Shown one piece after another: positions 1-8,680 of a DNA stretch of 42,651 nt (position 1 is its first letter; each line of letters begins with the position of its first letter). The DNA lies in NCBI GenBank assembly GCA_003427395.1, contig BFEA01000141.1, positions 1,075,583-1,118,233 of the forward strand. The letters run 5' to 3'. Made by a program: the position numbers and the translations under genes. Source of the stretch: Chara braunii. Lineage: Eukaryota > Streptophyta > Charophyceae > Charales > Characeae. The notes beneath the pieces were generated by a model. That model ran no database searches. It worked only from the letters and a program-made list of their open reading frames with translations, and was not told where the DNA came from.

Positions 1-709
1 CTCTAGGAGGGCTAATGAGACTCCTTCTAGCCTCTCTCTCTTCCTTACACCCTGGGGGGCTATGGCGGATCACCTCCCTAGTGCCAGCCTCACTTCCTCT
101 AACCTCTAGAGCTTTCCCNCCTTGCTCATAGTCTCCTCTACAACTCCCAAACTGGCATGGGNTCCCCCCTCCTCTCTCCAAGTGAAAGAGTGATTCTATG
201 AGCTCACTTGGGCAGCATGGGCACTCCTCATGCAATTGTGAATGTGGCGGACTGAATTCTCAACTTATATAGGCTGAAACCAGCAGTCCGGCCAGCCCAA
301 AATGCAAATGCGAGATGCCCGATTTTTTTGTGGGTCATGGATATGATATCATATCTCATGGTGGAGAGAAACTAACCGTTTTTTGTGGGCCATCTCAAAA
401 CGGCTAGCTCCGAAATGAGGTGGAAACCCAAAATGGAAAGAAACAAAAGAATAAAAGAGACNAAAATGTGCATTTGGCCCCAAAAACAGAGCCAGATACA
501 CCAAAAGTTCAAAAATTGAACTTAGGGGCCCAAATTTGAAGCAAGGGCTACTTGGGGGTAGCTCGGAATATTGCTGGTCTTGGATCTCAGCCAAATCCAA
601 GGCTGGAACAACACCGAGGTATGGGAAAATACCTCGGCCTACCAAAAATGGGGTAGAAACTGAAAAAAATCGAAAAAAAGGCCCACTAGGCCTTTTTATC
701 TAAAGTGAG

Positions 710-744
710 GCTGCCCCTTGGGCATTAAGACCCAAGGGGGCAGC
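710..744. repeat. Inverted repeat (hairpin)
   Basis: GCTGCCCCTTGGG is followed after an 8-nt loop by CCCAAGGGGGCAGC. The arms pair completely apart from one bulged G. It is one of several strong dyads in this LTR-like tract. Confidence 0.75.
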
Positions 745-933
745 ATTTTGGAAGTGAAAAGGAAGCTGAAGGAGGCCAAGAGGGAATCCGAGTTGGTACC
801 AACAACTCGGACTGCATGCACTTGGCCAAAAAGAGGCTCGGGTACCTACGGAAGGACCTAGTGGGGGAATTTTGCCTTGGGGGTACCTCGGTTCACCTCA
901 AGGAACATGGCCTTTTTTAATTCAGATTTTGTG

Positions 934-960
934 GAGATATGGCCCCAAGGGCCATATCTC
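934..960. repeat. Perfect 12-bp inverted repeat
   Basis: GAGATATGGCCC, a CAA loop, then GGGCCATATCTC. The 12-bp arms are perfect and the loop is 3 nt. Confidence 0.85.
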
Positions 961-1009
961 TGCAATCCGGATTGCCCTCCCTCATTCTAGGAGGGATGAG
1001 GTCACAGTT

Positions 1010-1040
1010 GGGACCTGCCAGTCCCTACTGTGCAGGTCCC
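1010..1040. repeat. 9-bp inverted repeat
   Basis: GGGACCTGC and GCAGGTCCC are perfect 9-bp arms around a 13-nt loop. The left arm and loop recur near 2,457 and, reversed, near 38,120 in the other LTR. Confidence 0.75.
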
Positions 1041-1899
1041 AATAGGCGGTACATTTTCCTCCACTCTTATCTCCCCTTTTGTCTCATTCTCCCTCTATTT
1101 TTTTTTCTTTTTTCTTTTTTTTTTCTTTAATTTCAGTTGTGACAAGTGTCAAACAACTGTTCACTCTCTTTCTAGGCCTTCGTACCTCATTCATGGCTAG
1201 ATTCATGGCTGACATTTAACCATTTTATCTCAGATTACAATAATGGCACCCCCATGCTCCTAGGGGGCTTCATTTTGTCTCCGTTAGTCCCAATTTTGAG
1301 CCCCCTTTGCTCCGATTTTCTTTGGGCAACCTTTTTCTCATGTTAAGTGTCTTGAGGTTCTATTTTCTCATGTCGAGCTAGTCCGAGATATCTCGGACTA
1401 CTGGAAAGCCCTCCCAACACCACTATTTCACTTTTTTTTCTCTCATGACTCTATGACTTGCCCCTACTGGTGTAGAGGTGCTAATATTTTCCACCGTCTA
1501 AATCCTCGATCTCGACGGTGCCATTTGCTTGCGCGGTTATTTTTTGTGTTGGCTCGTGGTTCCCTTAGAACATCTCCAGTCCCCACCACTTTCCTCCGTA
1601 CTAGTTCCATTTTTTTGTCCCGCCGGTAGTCCCGCCGGGGCGTGTCCCATTTTTCGACTTTTATTATTTGGACCCACTTGGTCCCCGACAAAATCTCGGA
1701 CGGTGTCCCATTTTTATTTTGGGACCCCCTTGCCCTTGGTGGTTCCAACACCTCTCCCTTATGTGCCATATGTGTGCCGATTTTTCAAGGCCGTGAGATC
1801 TCATCTCACGGTTGTCGTTTACCGTTTTCACTTGCCCCATGCCGAAATCACATTTTTCTAGCCTCTTGGGCTTGCCGCGGCTCATTTTCCCTTAGCCTA

Positions 1900-2270
1900 G
1901 GCATCCTCATGCAGTCCGTTATTTCTCGGACTGCAATCATGGTCATTTTCATAGTACCACAGCCCCTCAACTTGCCCCATACTAGATGAAATTGAAACAT
2001 TTAATTTCTAAGTGCATCCGGGCTCAATATTGGCTCCGGATACACCTAAAACATGTGTTTTTTCTTCCCCATGCAGTCCGTTGCAACTCGGACTGCAATG
2101 GGGGTCAATTCCCTAGCCCCAATGCCCCACAACTAGCCCTTACTTGAAAGAAAAAGAAACGGTCAACTTCCAAGTGCATCCGGACTCTATATTGACTCCG
2201 GATGCACCTAAAACATGTGTTTCTCCTCCCCCATGTAATCCGTTATTTTTCGGTTGCATGGGGCCTTGAT
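1900..2270 (-). repeat. 162-bp tandem repeat with internal palindromes
   Basis: AGTGCATCCGG starts at 2,011 and again at 2,173, a spacing of 162 bp. Each unit carries a GCATCCGG...CCGGAT stem, the phrase CACCTAAAACATGTGTTT, and a GCAGTCCGTT...CGGACTGCA dyad or a degraded form of it. A third dyad at about 1,912-1,936 suggests a partial third unit. In the second unit the stem GTGCATCCGG (2,174-2,183) / CCGGATGCAC (2,198-2,207) is perfect. Confidence 0.75.
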
Positions 2271-2308
2271 TTTCTTTGATTTTCTCTGCAAAAATCAAAG
2301 AAAATCAA
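2266..2308. repeat. Perfect 18-bp hairpin
   Basis: TTGATTTTCTTTGATTTT (2,266-2,283) is followed by a 7-nt loop and its exact reverse complement (2,291-2,308). It lies at the outer edge of the segment shared by the two LTR copies. Confidence 0.9.
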
Positions 2309-2384
2309 AGTGCATTGCAACCGCCATATTCCAGAACGAATCAGGTCACGGATTTATTTCCCCAAGTGACCGTTTTTTACCGTT

Positions 2385-3667
2385 AAGGTCTTTTTCTCTT
2401 TTATTTTCTTTTCTCTTTTTTTTTCTTTTCTTTTTCCTCCTTTCTTGGACAGTAGGGACCTGCCAGTCCCTAGTTGTGGCAGTCCCTACTGACGGCCAAC
2501 TCACTCACTCCTTCTCACTTTTTTTGTCTTTTTTCTTAGCGTGTCAAGTATCAAGTGGACGTTAAGGCCNTTTTNTAGGCCCTTCCTNTTAGTTTTGGCC
2601 TTTACTATGCCCANGGTNNAGTCCNTTGTATCTCGGANTGCAATAATNACCTTCTCATGCTCGTGGGAGTTTCCCTTTCCCTCTATTATTTTCCCATGGT
2701 GNCCCCTCCTACTCCGATTTTCTCCCGGAGGCCTATTTTTCTCATGGGGTCTCTTTTAGCTCCATTTTCTTGAGGGAGGCAAATCGAAAATTTTTGAGAT
2801 TGGTCCCACGCCTCCTACTTCAAGTTTCTTTACTTTTTCTTTTCCTTTCGGTCTTTCCGTTTTCTACCGCTAGTGCTTGCACTAGCGGTGCTAATATTTT
2901 TGGCCGTCAAGATCTTGATCTTGACGGTGCACCTTGTCTTAATTATTTTTCCCACATGTGGTGCCACCGTTTTTTCTTGAGACTTTCATGCATCCCGCCA
3001 CTTGTCCCGTCGATAGTCCCCGACACTTAGTCCCGCCCGCGGTCCCCAACACGGACTCCCGCCGGTGGTCCACGACACTTAGTCGCACCGGTGGTCCCCG
3101 ACACATTTTATCCCGGATACCATTATTTTTACTTAGTCCCACGCGGCCCTTGGTGCCTTTCCCCAAGGTGTCCCACGTTCCTTGGGCGTTTGCCGCCCCA
3201 CGGGGACCCTTCTCCCTTGTCTTTCTTGCGCCTTGCGCACGTCNGTTTCTTTGGTCGCGGGACCNTCAANGTGAGGCTCNCATTNATTGTCGTANGTGGC
3301 NCCCATGTTGGACCTTTTTTCTCTAGCTTCCCACGACCTCCGGCGTCGTCCACCTCTTGACTTCCTCATTCTTTTGTCGTTGTCCTGCAGTGTTCGCCGA
3401 ACAAATCTTAGTCTTGCGAAATTTCAGCGGCCTTCCTGGTCGCATGCTATGTTCTATGTGCCCCTGTCCTCACACTTACTTGCTTGCCGTCGTGGGTCCT
3501 TTCCCCCGACGGTTATCAACCCAGGGTATCATTCCTTCCGATGGCCTAGGCCCTTGTCTTTTCTCTCTCTTTCCTCCTTACTCCATATTTCTCTGTCGTG
3601 CACAATCTGGCTATATACAGTCTCTCGAGTGACGGGATGTTATTGAGGACTCACCAGTCCCGACACA
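2385..3667 (-). repeat. 3' LTR of the left Ty3/Gypsy element
   Basis: Read on the minus strand, the segment begins TGTGTCGGGAC directly after a polypurine tract. It is homologous along its length to 36,987-38,220 in the opposite orientation. Shared landmarks include the GTCAAGATC/GATCTTGAC dyad at 2,907-2,926, the CGGAGGCCTA block near 2,737, the CGTTAAGGCC block near 2,562 and the poly-pyrimidine/GGGAC block near 2,400-2,480. The inner edge is set by the polypurine tract. The outer edge is where homology to the other copy stops, so it is approximate. No clear CA terminus or target duplication was found, and many N bases are present. Confidence 0.65.
2866..2889. repeat. Perfect 11-bp palindrome in the LTR
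   Basis: ACCGCTAGTGC, TT, GCACTAGCGGT: perfect 11-bp arms with a 2-nt spacer. The right LTR has the related CTAGC/GCGCTAGTG region near 37,675-37,692. Confidence 0.85.
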
Positions 3668-3682
3668 ATCCCCCCACTCATT
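3668..3682 (-). promoter_or_regulatory. Polypurine tract next to the left 3' LTR
   Basis: On the minus strand GAATGAGTGGGGGGAT runs straight into TGTGTCGGGAC. A purine run beside a TG-starting repeat is the usual plus-strand primer site of LTR retroelements. The right copy has the same arrangement at 36,971-36,987. Confidence 0.7.
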
Positions 3683-3904
3683 CGCGATGTCCTCNTCACG
3701 CACNAATCTCCTTTCGGTGGGGTTCGGAGAGATAGAAGAGGGAGGAGGACGGAATGTCATAGGTGGTTAGTTTGTCAGGGTCCGTTTTGTCTTTTCGTGT
3801 TCCTTTCTCGAATTTCTTCTAGTGTTCGGTCCTCGGAGCGGGAAGAGGTGCGTAGGATTCAAGTTTTCTTTGTCCTTCAGGCTTCCCATGTCTCATTTAT
3901 CATT

Positions 3905-4195
3905 TTTAGAATATCAGGTCTCTTTCGTCTCGTTCATCACTCTTAGAACATGAGATCATTTTCGTCTCGTTCATCACTCTTAGAAAATCAAACCCGTTTC
4001 GTCTCCTTCATCACTCTTAGGACATCAAACTCCTTTCTTCTCATTCATCACCCTCAGAGCATCAAACCTCTTTTCGTCTCATTTATCACCCTCAGAGCAT
4101 CAAACCTCCTTGTACTCATTCATCATCCGTAGTACATCAAGCCTCCTTTCGTCTCATTCATCACCCGTAGTACATCAAGCCTCCTTTCAACTTTC
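3905..4195 (-). repeat. Minisatellite, about 39-bp unit
   Basis: About seven imperfect copies of a unit containing TCGTCTCATTCATCACCC(T/G)TAG and ACATCAAACC on the plus strand. It has no obvious counterpart in the right element, which carries a different minisatellite (57 bp) in this interval. Confidence 0.8.
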
Positions 4196-4529
4196 CTCTT
4201 ATCACTGCCTCTGCTTCTCCCCCGAGCTTTGCCATCCGAAGCGGCCCTTTGGTTGATCCTCCTTCCATCCCGTCCCAACCAGGTTTTTTTTCCGGCCTCT
4301 GTCGCCCTTAGTGCCTCTTTTACTCCACTCTTTGGCCCGCGCAACCCATGCCTCCAGTCATCCTTTCCTCAATCTCGTGCTCAACCAAATTCACATGTAT
4401 TTTTCCTAGGTCGTTTTGCCCCACTTTTCTCTACTCCTGCCAATTTTACATGCATGTCACCCTTATTCGACCTTTCTTGTACCCAAGCTCAATCAATTTT
4501 ACATGCATGTTACCCAGTCCATTTCATAT

Positions 4530-5110
4530 GCATCTTTCTTCTGGACATCTTGCCAAGCCTTTCTCAAGCCCTCGCAAAGTCAATTACACATGTCTTTCTN
4601 TTCTGGACATCTTGTCAGGCCTTTCTCAAGNCTACACAAAGTCAATTACTCATACGTTTCTCTTCTGGACATCTTGCCAGACCTTTCTCAAGCCTACGCA
4701 AAGTCAATTACACATACATTTCTCTTCTGGACATCTTGCCAGGCCTTTCTCAAGCCTACGCAAAGTCAATTACACATACATTTCTCTGATGAACATCTTG
4801 TCAGGTCTTTCTCAAGCCTACGCAATGTCAATTATTCATACATTTCTCTCCCGGACATTTTGCCAGACCTTTCTCAAGCCTACGCAAAATCAATTACACA
4901 TACATTTCTCTTCTGGACATGTTGCCAGACCTTTCTCAAGCCTATGCAAAGTCCATTATACATACATTTCTCTCCTGGACATCTTGCCAGACCTTTCTCA
5001 AGACCAAGCATCAATTACACATGTCTTTCTCTTCTCGACATCTTGCCAGACTTTTCTCAAGCCTACGCAAAATCAATTACACTTACATTTCTTTTCTGGA
5101 CATGACAACC
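4530..5110 (-). repeat. Minisatellite, 62-bp unit, about nine copies
   Basis: The unit contains CTTGCCAGACCTTTCTCAAG, then CCTACGCAAAGTCAATTACA and CATACATTTCTCTTCTGGAC. The period is 62 bp. Because 62 is not a multiple of three, the same peptide cycles through all three plus-strand frames and leaves long antisense open frames (for example 4,348-5,235). The right element carries the homologous array, as 64-65-bp units, at about 35,860-36,380 on the other strand. Confidence 0.9.
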
Positions 5111-5149
5111 TTATCTTTTTGCACGCTTTGTCATCGGTAGATGGCACAC

Positions 5150-5162
5150 CTTCCCCCCACTT
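5150..5162 (-). promoter_or_regulatory. Second polypurine-tract-like module (left)
   Basis: On the minus strand GATGGGGACATCGCATTTTA is followed by AGTGGGGGGAAGGTGTG. This closely resembles the tract abutting the LTR (GAGGACATCGCGAATGAGTG, then GGGGGATTGTGTC). The right element has the same duplicate at about 35,800-35,831. Confidence 0.5.
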
Positions 5163-5351
5163 AAAATGCGATGTCCCCATCGCACGATTGGTTCTCACTT
5201 GGAGGTACGCAGACCTTGCCATGCCAACTAAGTAGACAGATGCCGGCCCATCAACCTAAAAAAGGAAGGGTGATTAGTCCTCCCCCGCTGATAACTCAGC
5301 TAATCCTCTACTCTAGTTCGACGACCACTTCTCTGGAGATGGGCATCATCA

Positions 5352-5726
5352 TTGAGGTGTCTCCTCGCATCTGTTAGGTGGGTTCAATCCACGGCTCCCA
5401 GGACCCCATCATACCACAAGTGGCCCCCTCACGAATCGTTCCTCCCAAGTGGTATTTTCTTGGATCCGACCTCTTCCTTTCAAGAGAATTGGGGCTCTCT
5501 ATTAGTCTGCGAGAGCAGTTACGAAGACCTCGCGGTTAGTCCCGGAACGGTTGTAATGATCCGCCACGGCAATTTCACTCGTCAAGTGGTGGTTGCGGCT
5601 TCCACCCCGTACCCCGCCCGACCCCTCCCTTTGGACAATGCCGCTCAACTTAATGCGAGCAACCTTTGTCCATCCCAAAACGGCCACGCCGCCCCTCTAC
5701 GGTATGGCATGTGGTTGGGGAGATAA
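5352..5726 (+). other. Conserved 3' block with an antisense open frame (left copy)
   Basis: This stretch lies between the integrase/ORF3 end and the LTR. It carries a 124-aa open frame antisense to the element. The homologous segment of the right element (35,246-35,533, minus strand) keeps part of the same frame: IFLDPTSSFQENWGSLL here against IFLDPASSFQESWGSLL there, then YEDLAVSP and TVVM in both. By eye, nucleotide identity over about 5,450-5,580 is near 85-90 percent, higher than between the two pol genes. No domain was recognised. It may be a real antisense ORF, as known in the 3' region of some plant Ty3/Gypsy elements of the Tat lineage such as Grande, or a conserved cis element that happens to be open. 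Confidence 0.35.
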
Positions 5727-6515
5727 AATGAGACTTAGGAAAAAAATGGTTCTCTCGCCCATTTGGCTCCATGCCCTTGACGTTTAGGTTTTCAATACGA
5801 GGCGCAGTTTGAACTCCCTAACTAGAGCTCGTTGTCGGAGGTAGTTCCGGATGGCGAGCATCGATCAAAGAGAACGATGCCTTGGTCCTTCAACCCTTAT
5901 CCTTCCTTATGAGGAATAGGTCGCACTGAGACTTTTCCCTCGACGGGTAGAGGTTCTGGGGTCGCGGTGCATGCATCGCTATCCCCCTCATGTTGAGACC
6001 TGAGACTAGAAAGAAAGGAAAACTCAATCTCTTGCTATTTCCATGGTCGGTCCGACGACCTTTCCTCAAATTGCCTACGGTCCCCTGATTATGCAATGCA
6101 ATATCCAAACGCTCAATCCAATGTTTTTTTCGGTCCTTTCTCAAAGCTGACTTTCATGGCTGGTCCGACAACCTCCCTTCAACAAGGCCACCCCTTGTGA
6201 CCGGTCTGGTGGTCGCTTTCTCAATAGCCATCTTCAAGGTCGACCCGTCGCCCCACCTTCAATCCTCAACTTTTTACATTTTTCAATATCCAATCTTATG
6301 ACCGTCACAACGGTCTATGTCCTTCTCGATTTAAGGTTCGGCCTCCTTTATCATGCCTTTCTCATTCCAGGGCATCATTCTTTTTCGTCCATCCTCATGG
6401 TTATTTCAATGACTGACCCACCGACTTTTTCTATTTCACATTGCTCATTCCAGCTCATTCTCAATCAATCCTTTCTCAATCAGTCATATCAGGGACCCCA
6501 GTGCCTATTTCAAAA
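5727..6515 (-). other. Retroelement 3' noncoding region
   Basis: No gene is seen. Blocks here match the right element near 34,480-35,240 in reverse, for example GTCGGTCCGACGACC and GACTTTTCCCTCGACGGGTAG against the reverse of CTTCTAAGGGAAAAGTCTC. The plus strand is pyrimidine-rich. Confidence 0.6.
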
Positions 6516-6529
6516 GAAATGACCCTTGT

Positions 6530-6780
6530 CAGGGGTCATTTCCGAACAACCTGGTTAGGGTCGTTCTTTTCCATTCTCAAATTGAACAGCCTGGTTAGGG
6601 TCATTCCTTTCCATTCTCAAGTCGAACAACCTGGTTAGGGCCATTCTTTTTCCATTCCAATCGAACAGACTTGTTAGGGTCATTCCTTTCCCATTCCAAT
6701 CGAGCAGCCCGGTTAGGGTCATTCCTTTCCCATTCCAAACGAGCAGCCTGGTTAGAGTCATTCCTTTTCCATTCCAATGT
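6530..6780 (-). repeat. Minisatellite, about 42-bp unit, about six copies
   Basis: The plus-strand unit contains CCTGGTTAGGGTCATTCCTT followed by TCCATTCTCAAATTGAACAG. The right element holds about four copies in reverse at 34,270-34,440. The unit includes TTAGGG, but that occurs once per 42 bp, so it is not a telomere array. A short hairpin, AAATGACCC...GGGTCATTT (6,517-6,541), borders it. Confidence 0.85.
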
Positions 6781-7477
6781 TAGCGCCCGAGGGGGTGGGT
6801 CTCGAGGACACGGATCCTATTTCTGTCTCGGGGGTTAGAAGGTGGCCATCTCTTGCAATTTCTTTGTGTGCGGTTCTCTTTGTCCATTTCTCAATATCAT
6901 TTACTATCTATACAAACATCCGACTTAGCGTCTAGTGCTTAAATTGAGGCTCACAACTCCAAGCAGCACTAGCCCACCCGGTCGTTCAACCATAGCAAAA
7001 GACAGGGGCACCCCCTCTATTTTCACTCTTTCTGGTCTCTCCGCTCTTGGCTATTTTCAGACTCATTCATGCCTCAGTTGGATTAGGCTCCTAGGGAAGG
7101 AGTGTTCTTCACGCCCCTTAACCCATAGGTTCCCTAACCTCTCTTGTATTCAACCAACGTTCAATGCCTTGCTTTGCTCGTGAAGCTGCACTCACGGCTT
7201 CTTCTCAAAAGCACAATCCTTATCCCATCCAAAGTTCACAGTACACTCTTCCCAACTAGTCTCATCCCATGCCCCGTGTCATTGTCTTGCATAAACTCTT
7301 TCGAAGGTAGCTCATCCAGAAAGTAGCTTCAAAACGCTATCTTCTAACTCATCTTGGCACGGTCTTAGCTAATCCTTTCATCATTCATCCTTAGCAAGCT
7401 TACTCATACTATACACATTCTGTCGTTCCAATGTTTGCAAACGAAAAAACACAATTTTTATTCCACACTAACAACAT
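6781..7477 (-). other. Retroelement 3' noncoding region after ORF3
   Basis: No gene is seen. The block TTAGCGCCCGAGGGGGTGGG with CTCGAGGACACGGATCC at 6,779-6,815 matches the reverse of 34,198-34,245 in the right element. The block AAGCAGCACTAGCCCACCCG near 6,960 matches the reverse of about 34,045-34,065. Confidence 0.6.
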
Positions 7478-8455
7478 TTAATCCCTATTGTTGTCGCGAG
7501 TCTCATCTTGCTCAGTCCCTTGCCCATCTTGTCTTTCCACTGACTTTTTAACTCCCAGGCTGGAGACCATGATTTCTCTCTTCCTCTTTGCAATTTCTTG
7601 CAATTCCATCTCACTATAAAAATCCAAAGGTGTGGCCGCCACCCGTGCCTCCGCGAGTTCCCTGGTCTTGATAGTCCAATCATGCTTGATTACATTGAGC
7701 CATTGTTGAAACCAATGACAGGGCATTAACCCAAACTCATCTTCCCATTCGAAGGCTTCTTCGCGGTGCATCGAGGGTCGCCTCTCTTCTCTAGGCCTTG
7801 AGATTTCATCCCTCTCATCGCCATTGCTGATCTCTTTGACCTCTTGTACTTCCTCCTCCTCATCCACCTCCTCTTCCGTCCGTATGGGGCTGAACCCACC
7901 CGTGAAGTTCTTTGGATCCAAGTTATAGGGAATCTTTGTCCTCCTCCCATATTCCTCTTCAAAGTCCGGGTATCTCCCTTCACAACTGCCATGACCGCTC
8001 CGCTCTTCATGCGGGCTTTCCCTTCTCCCTTCCCCATCTTCGCGTTTCTCGCACATGTCGTGTCTCCCCTCGCTCTCCCCATGCCAAAACTCGGGCTGCT
8101 CGCATCTCACGGCTCCTTCCTTGTCAGAGGCCTGAGCCCTTCCTCCCACGCTCGCCCTTTCTTCCTCTCTCTCACTTCCGGATGAGATATATATACCTTC
8201 TCCCTCCCGGAGGGGCGAAGGCCCTCTCCACACGTGCTTTCTCGTTCCCCTGCCTACTACATGTTTGGACATGTACCCTATGTACAATTTTATCTTTGCA
8301 GTCCTTCGCTTTCGACTTGGTCCCGCTTCTCCCCCTTCGGTAGGCCTGTTGATCACCCCGGTGTCATTCTCGTTGCCGAATTTCATTTTTGTTTTTCTAA
8401 GGTTTCTTCCCTGATTCTGTATAATAGAACAACACCCGCCAAGCTCCTCATACAC
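7478..8455 (-). CDS. ORF3: charged protein of unknown function downstream of integrase
   Basis: The open frame is 325 aa and I do not recognise the protein. The better start is Met24 (8,384-8,386), because the right copy begins at the matching MEFENENDS. Visible features are a basic N-terminus (residues about 45-75) with VVGRG and RGPSPL(R/K)EGE, a charged low-complexity middle with an acidic run near residues 205-220, and a C-terminal CHWFQQWLNVIKHDW motif at about 246-260. The right-hand element keeps both ends: NENDS, VVGRGGRK and RGPSPLKEGE, then HWFGQW and HDW with identical spacing. Position and strand make it the last gene of the left Ty3/Gypsy element, where some elements carry env-like or accessory genes. 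No signal peptide or membrane segment is visible, so an envelope role is unlikely. It is the only fully open long frame of the left element. Confidence 0.6.
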   Translation of the reverse strand: MYEELGGCCSIIQNQGRNLRKTKMKFGNENDTGVINRPTEGGEAGPSRKRRTAKIKLYIGYMSKHVVGRGTRKHVWRGPSPLREGEGIYISSGSEREEERASVGGRAQASDKEGAVRCEQPEFWHGESEGRHDMCEKREDGEGRRESPHEERSGHGSCEGRYPDFEEEYGRRTKIPYNLDPKNFTGGFSPIRTEEEVDEEEEVQEVKEISNGDERDEISRPREERRPSMHREEAFEWEDEFGLMPCHWFQQWLNVIKHDWTIKTRELAEARVAATPLDFYSEMELQEIAKRKREIMVSSLGVKKSVERQDGQGTEQDETRDNNRD

Positions 8456-8680
8456 ACGTTCCCCCAGTCCGGTAGGTAATACCCCTTCCCCCAGAATGCT
8501 CCCAACACCCTTCGCATCAAGCCACTATTATACATTCCCCTCTCATGCAAATGCCACATTTGTGATGACCCCATTATTTTCCCATAAAGAACTATGATAC
8601 AATACTCCCGACAATCTTTTCCATCGTCACATAAAACCCGTTATCACAAAGTCCCAAGACATGCCGCCTTCCCACTTTAG

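Larger units (their letters stand above)
1..2384 (-). repeat. LTR-like terminal-repeat debris rich in short palindromes
   Basis: No gene is seen here. The plus strand is pyrimidine-rich, as expected for the reverse of a purine-rich retroelement sense strand. Bases about 1,200-1,560 resemble about 2,640-2,960: both contain GGTGCTAATATTTT followed by a CCGTC...GACGGTG stem, and both have a CTCCGATTTTCT block. The tract also shares the phrase GGGACCTGCCAGTCCCTA with the LTR segment further right. I read it as an older or duplicated copy of the same LTR family. It is packed with inverted repeats, listed separately. Scattered N bases suggest a poorly resolved repeat. Short ORFs on both strands have no recognisable domain. 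Confidence 0.55.

Noticed and set aside
4348-5235. 295-aa plus-strand open frame as a host gene
   Set aside because: It is made of a 62-bp minisatellite that is open in all three frames and is antisense to the retroelement. It is described as a repeat instead.
6530-6780. Telomeric repeat, from TTAGGG in each unit
   Set aside because: The hexamer occurs once per 42-bp unit and is not tandem.
7844-8479. Plus-strand frames opposite ORF3
   Set aside because: They are antisense shadows with no counterpart in the right element and no motifs. ORF3 on the minus strand is the frame with conserved ends.
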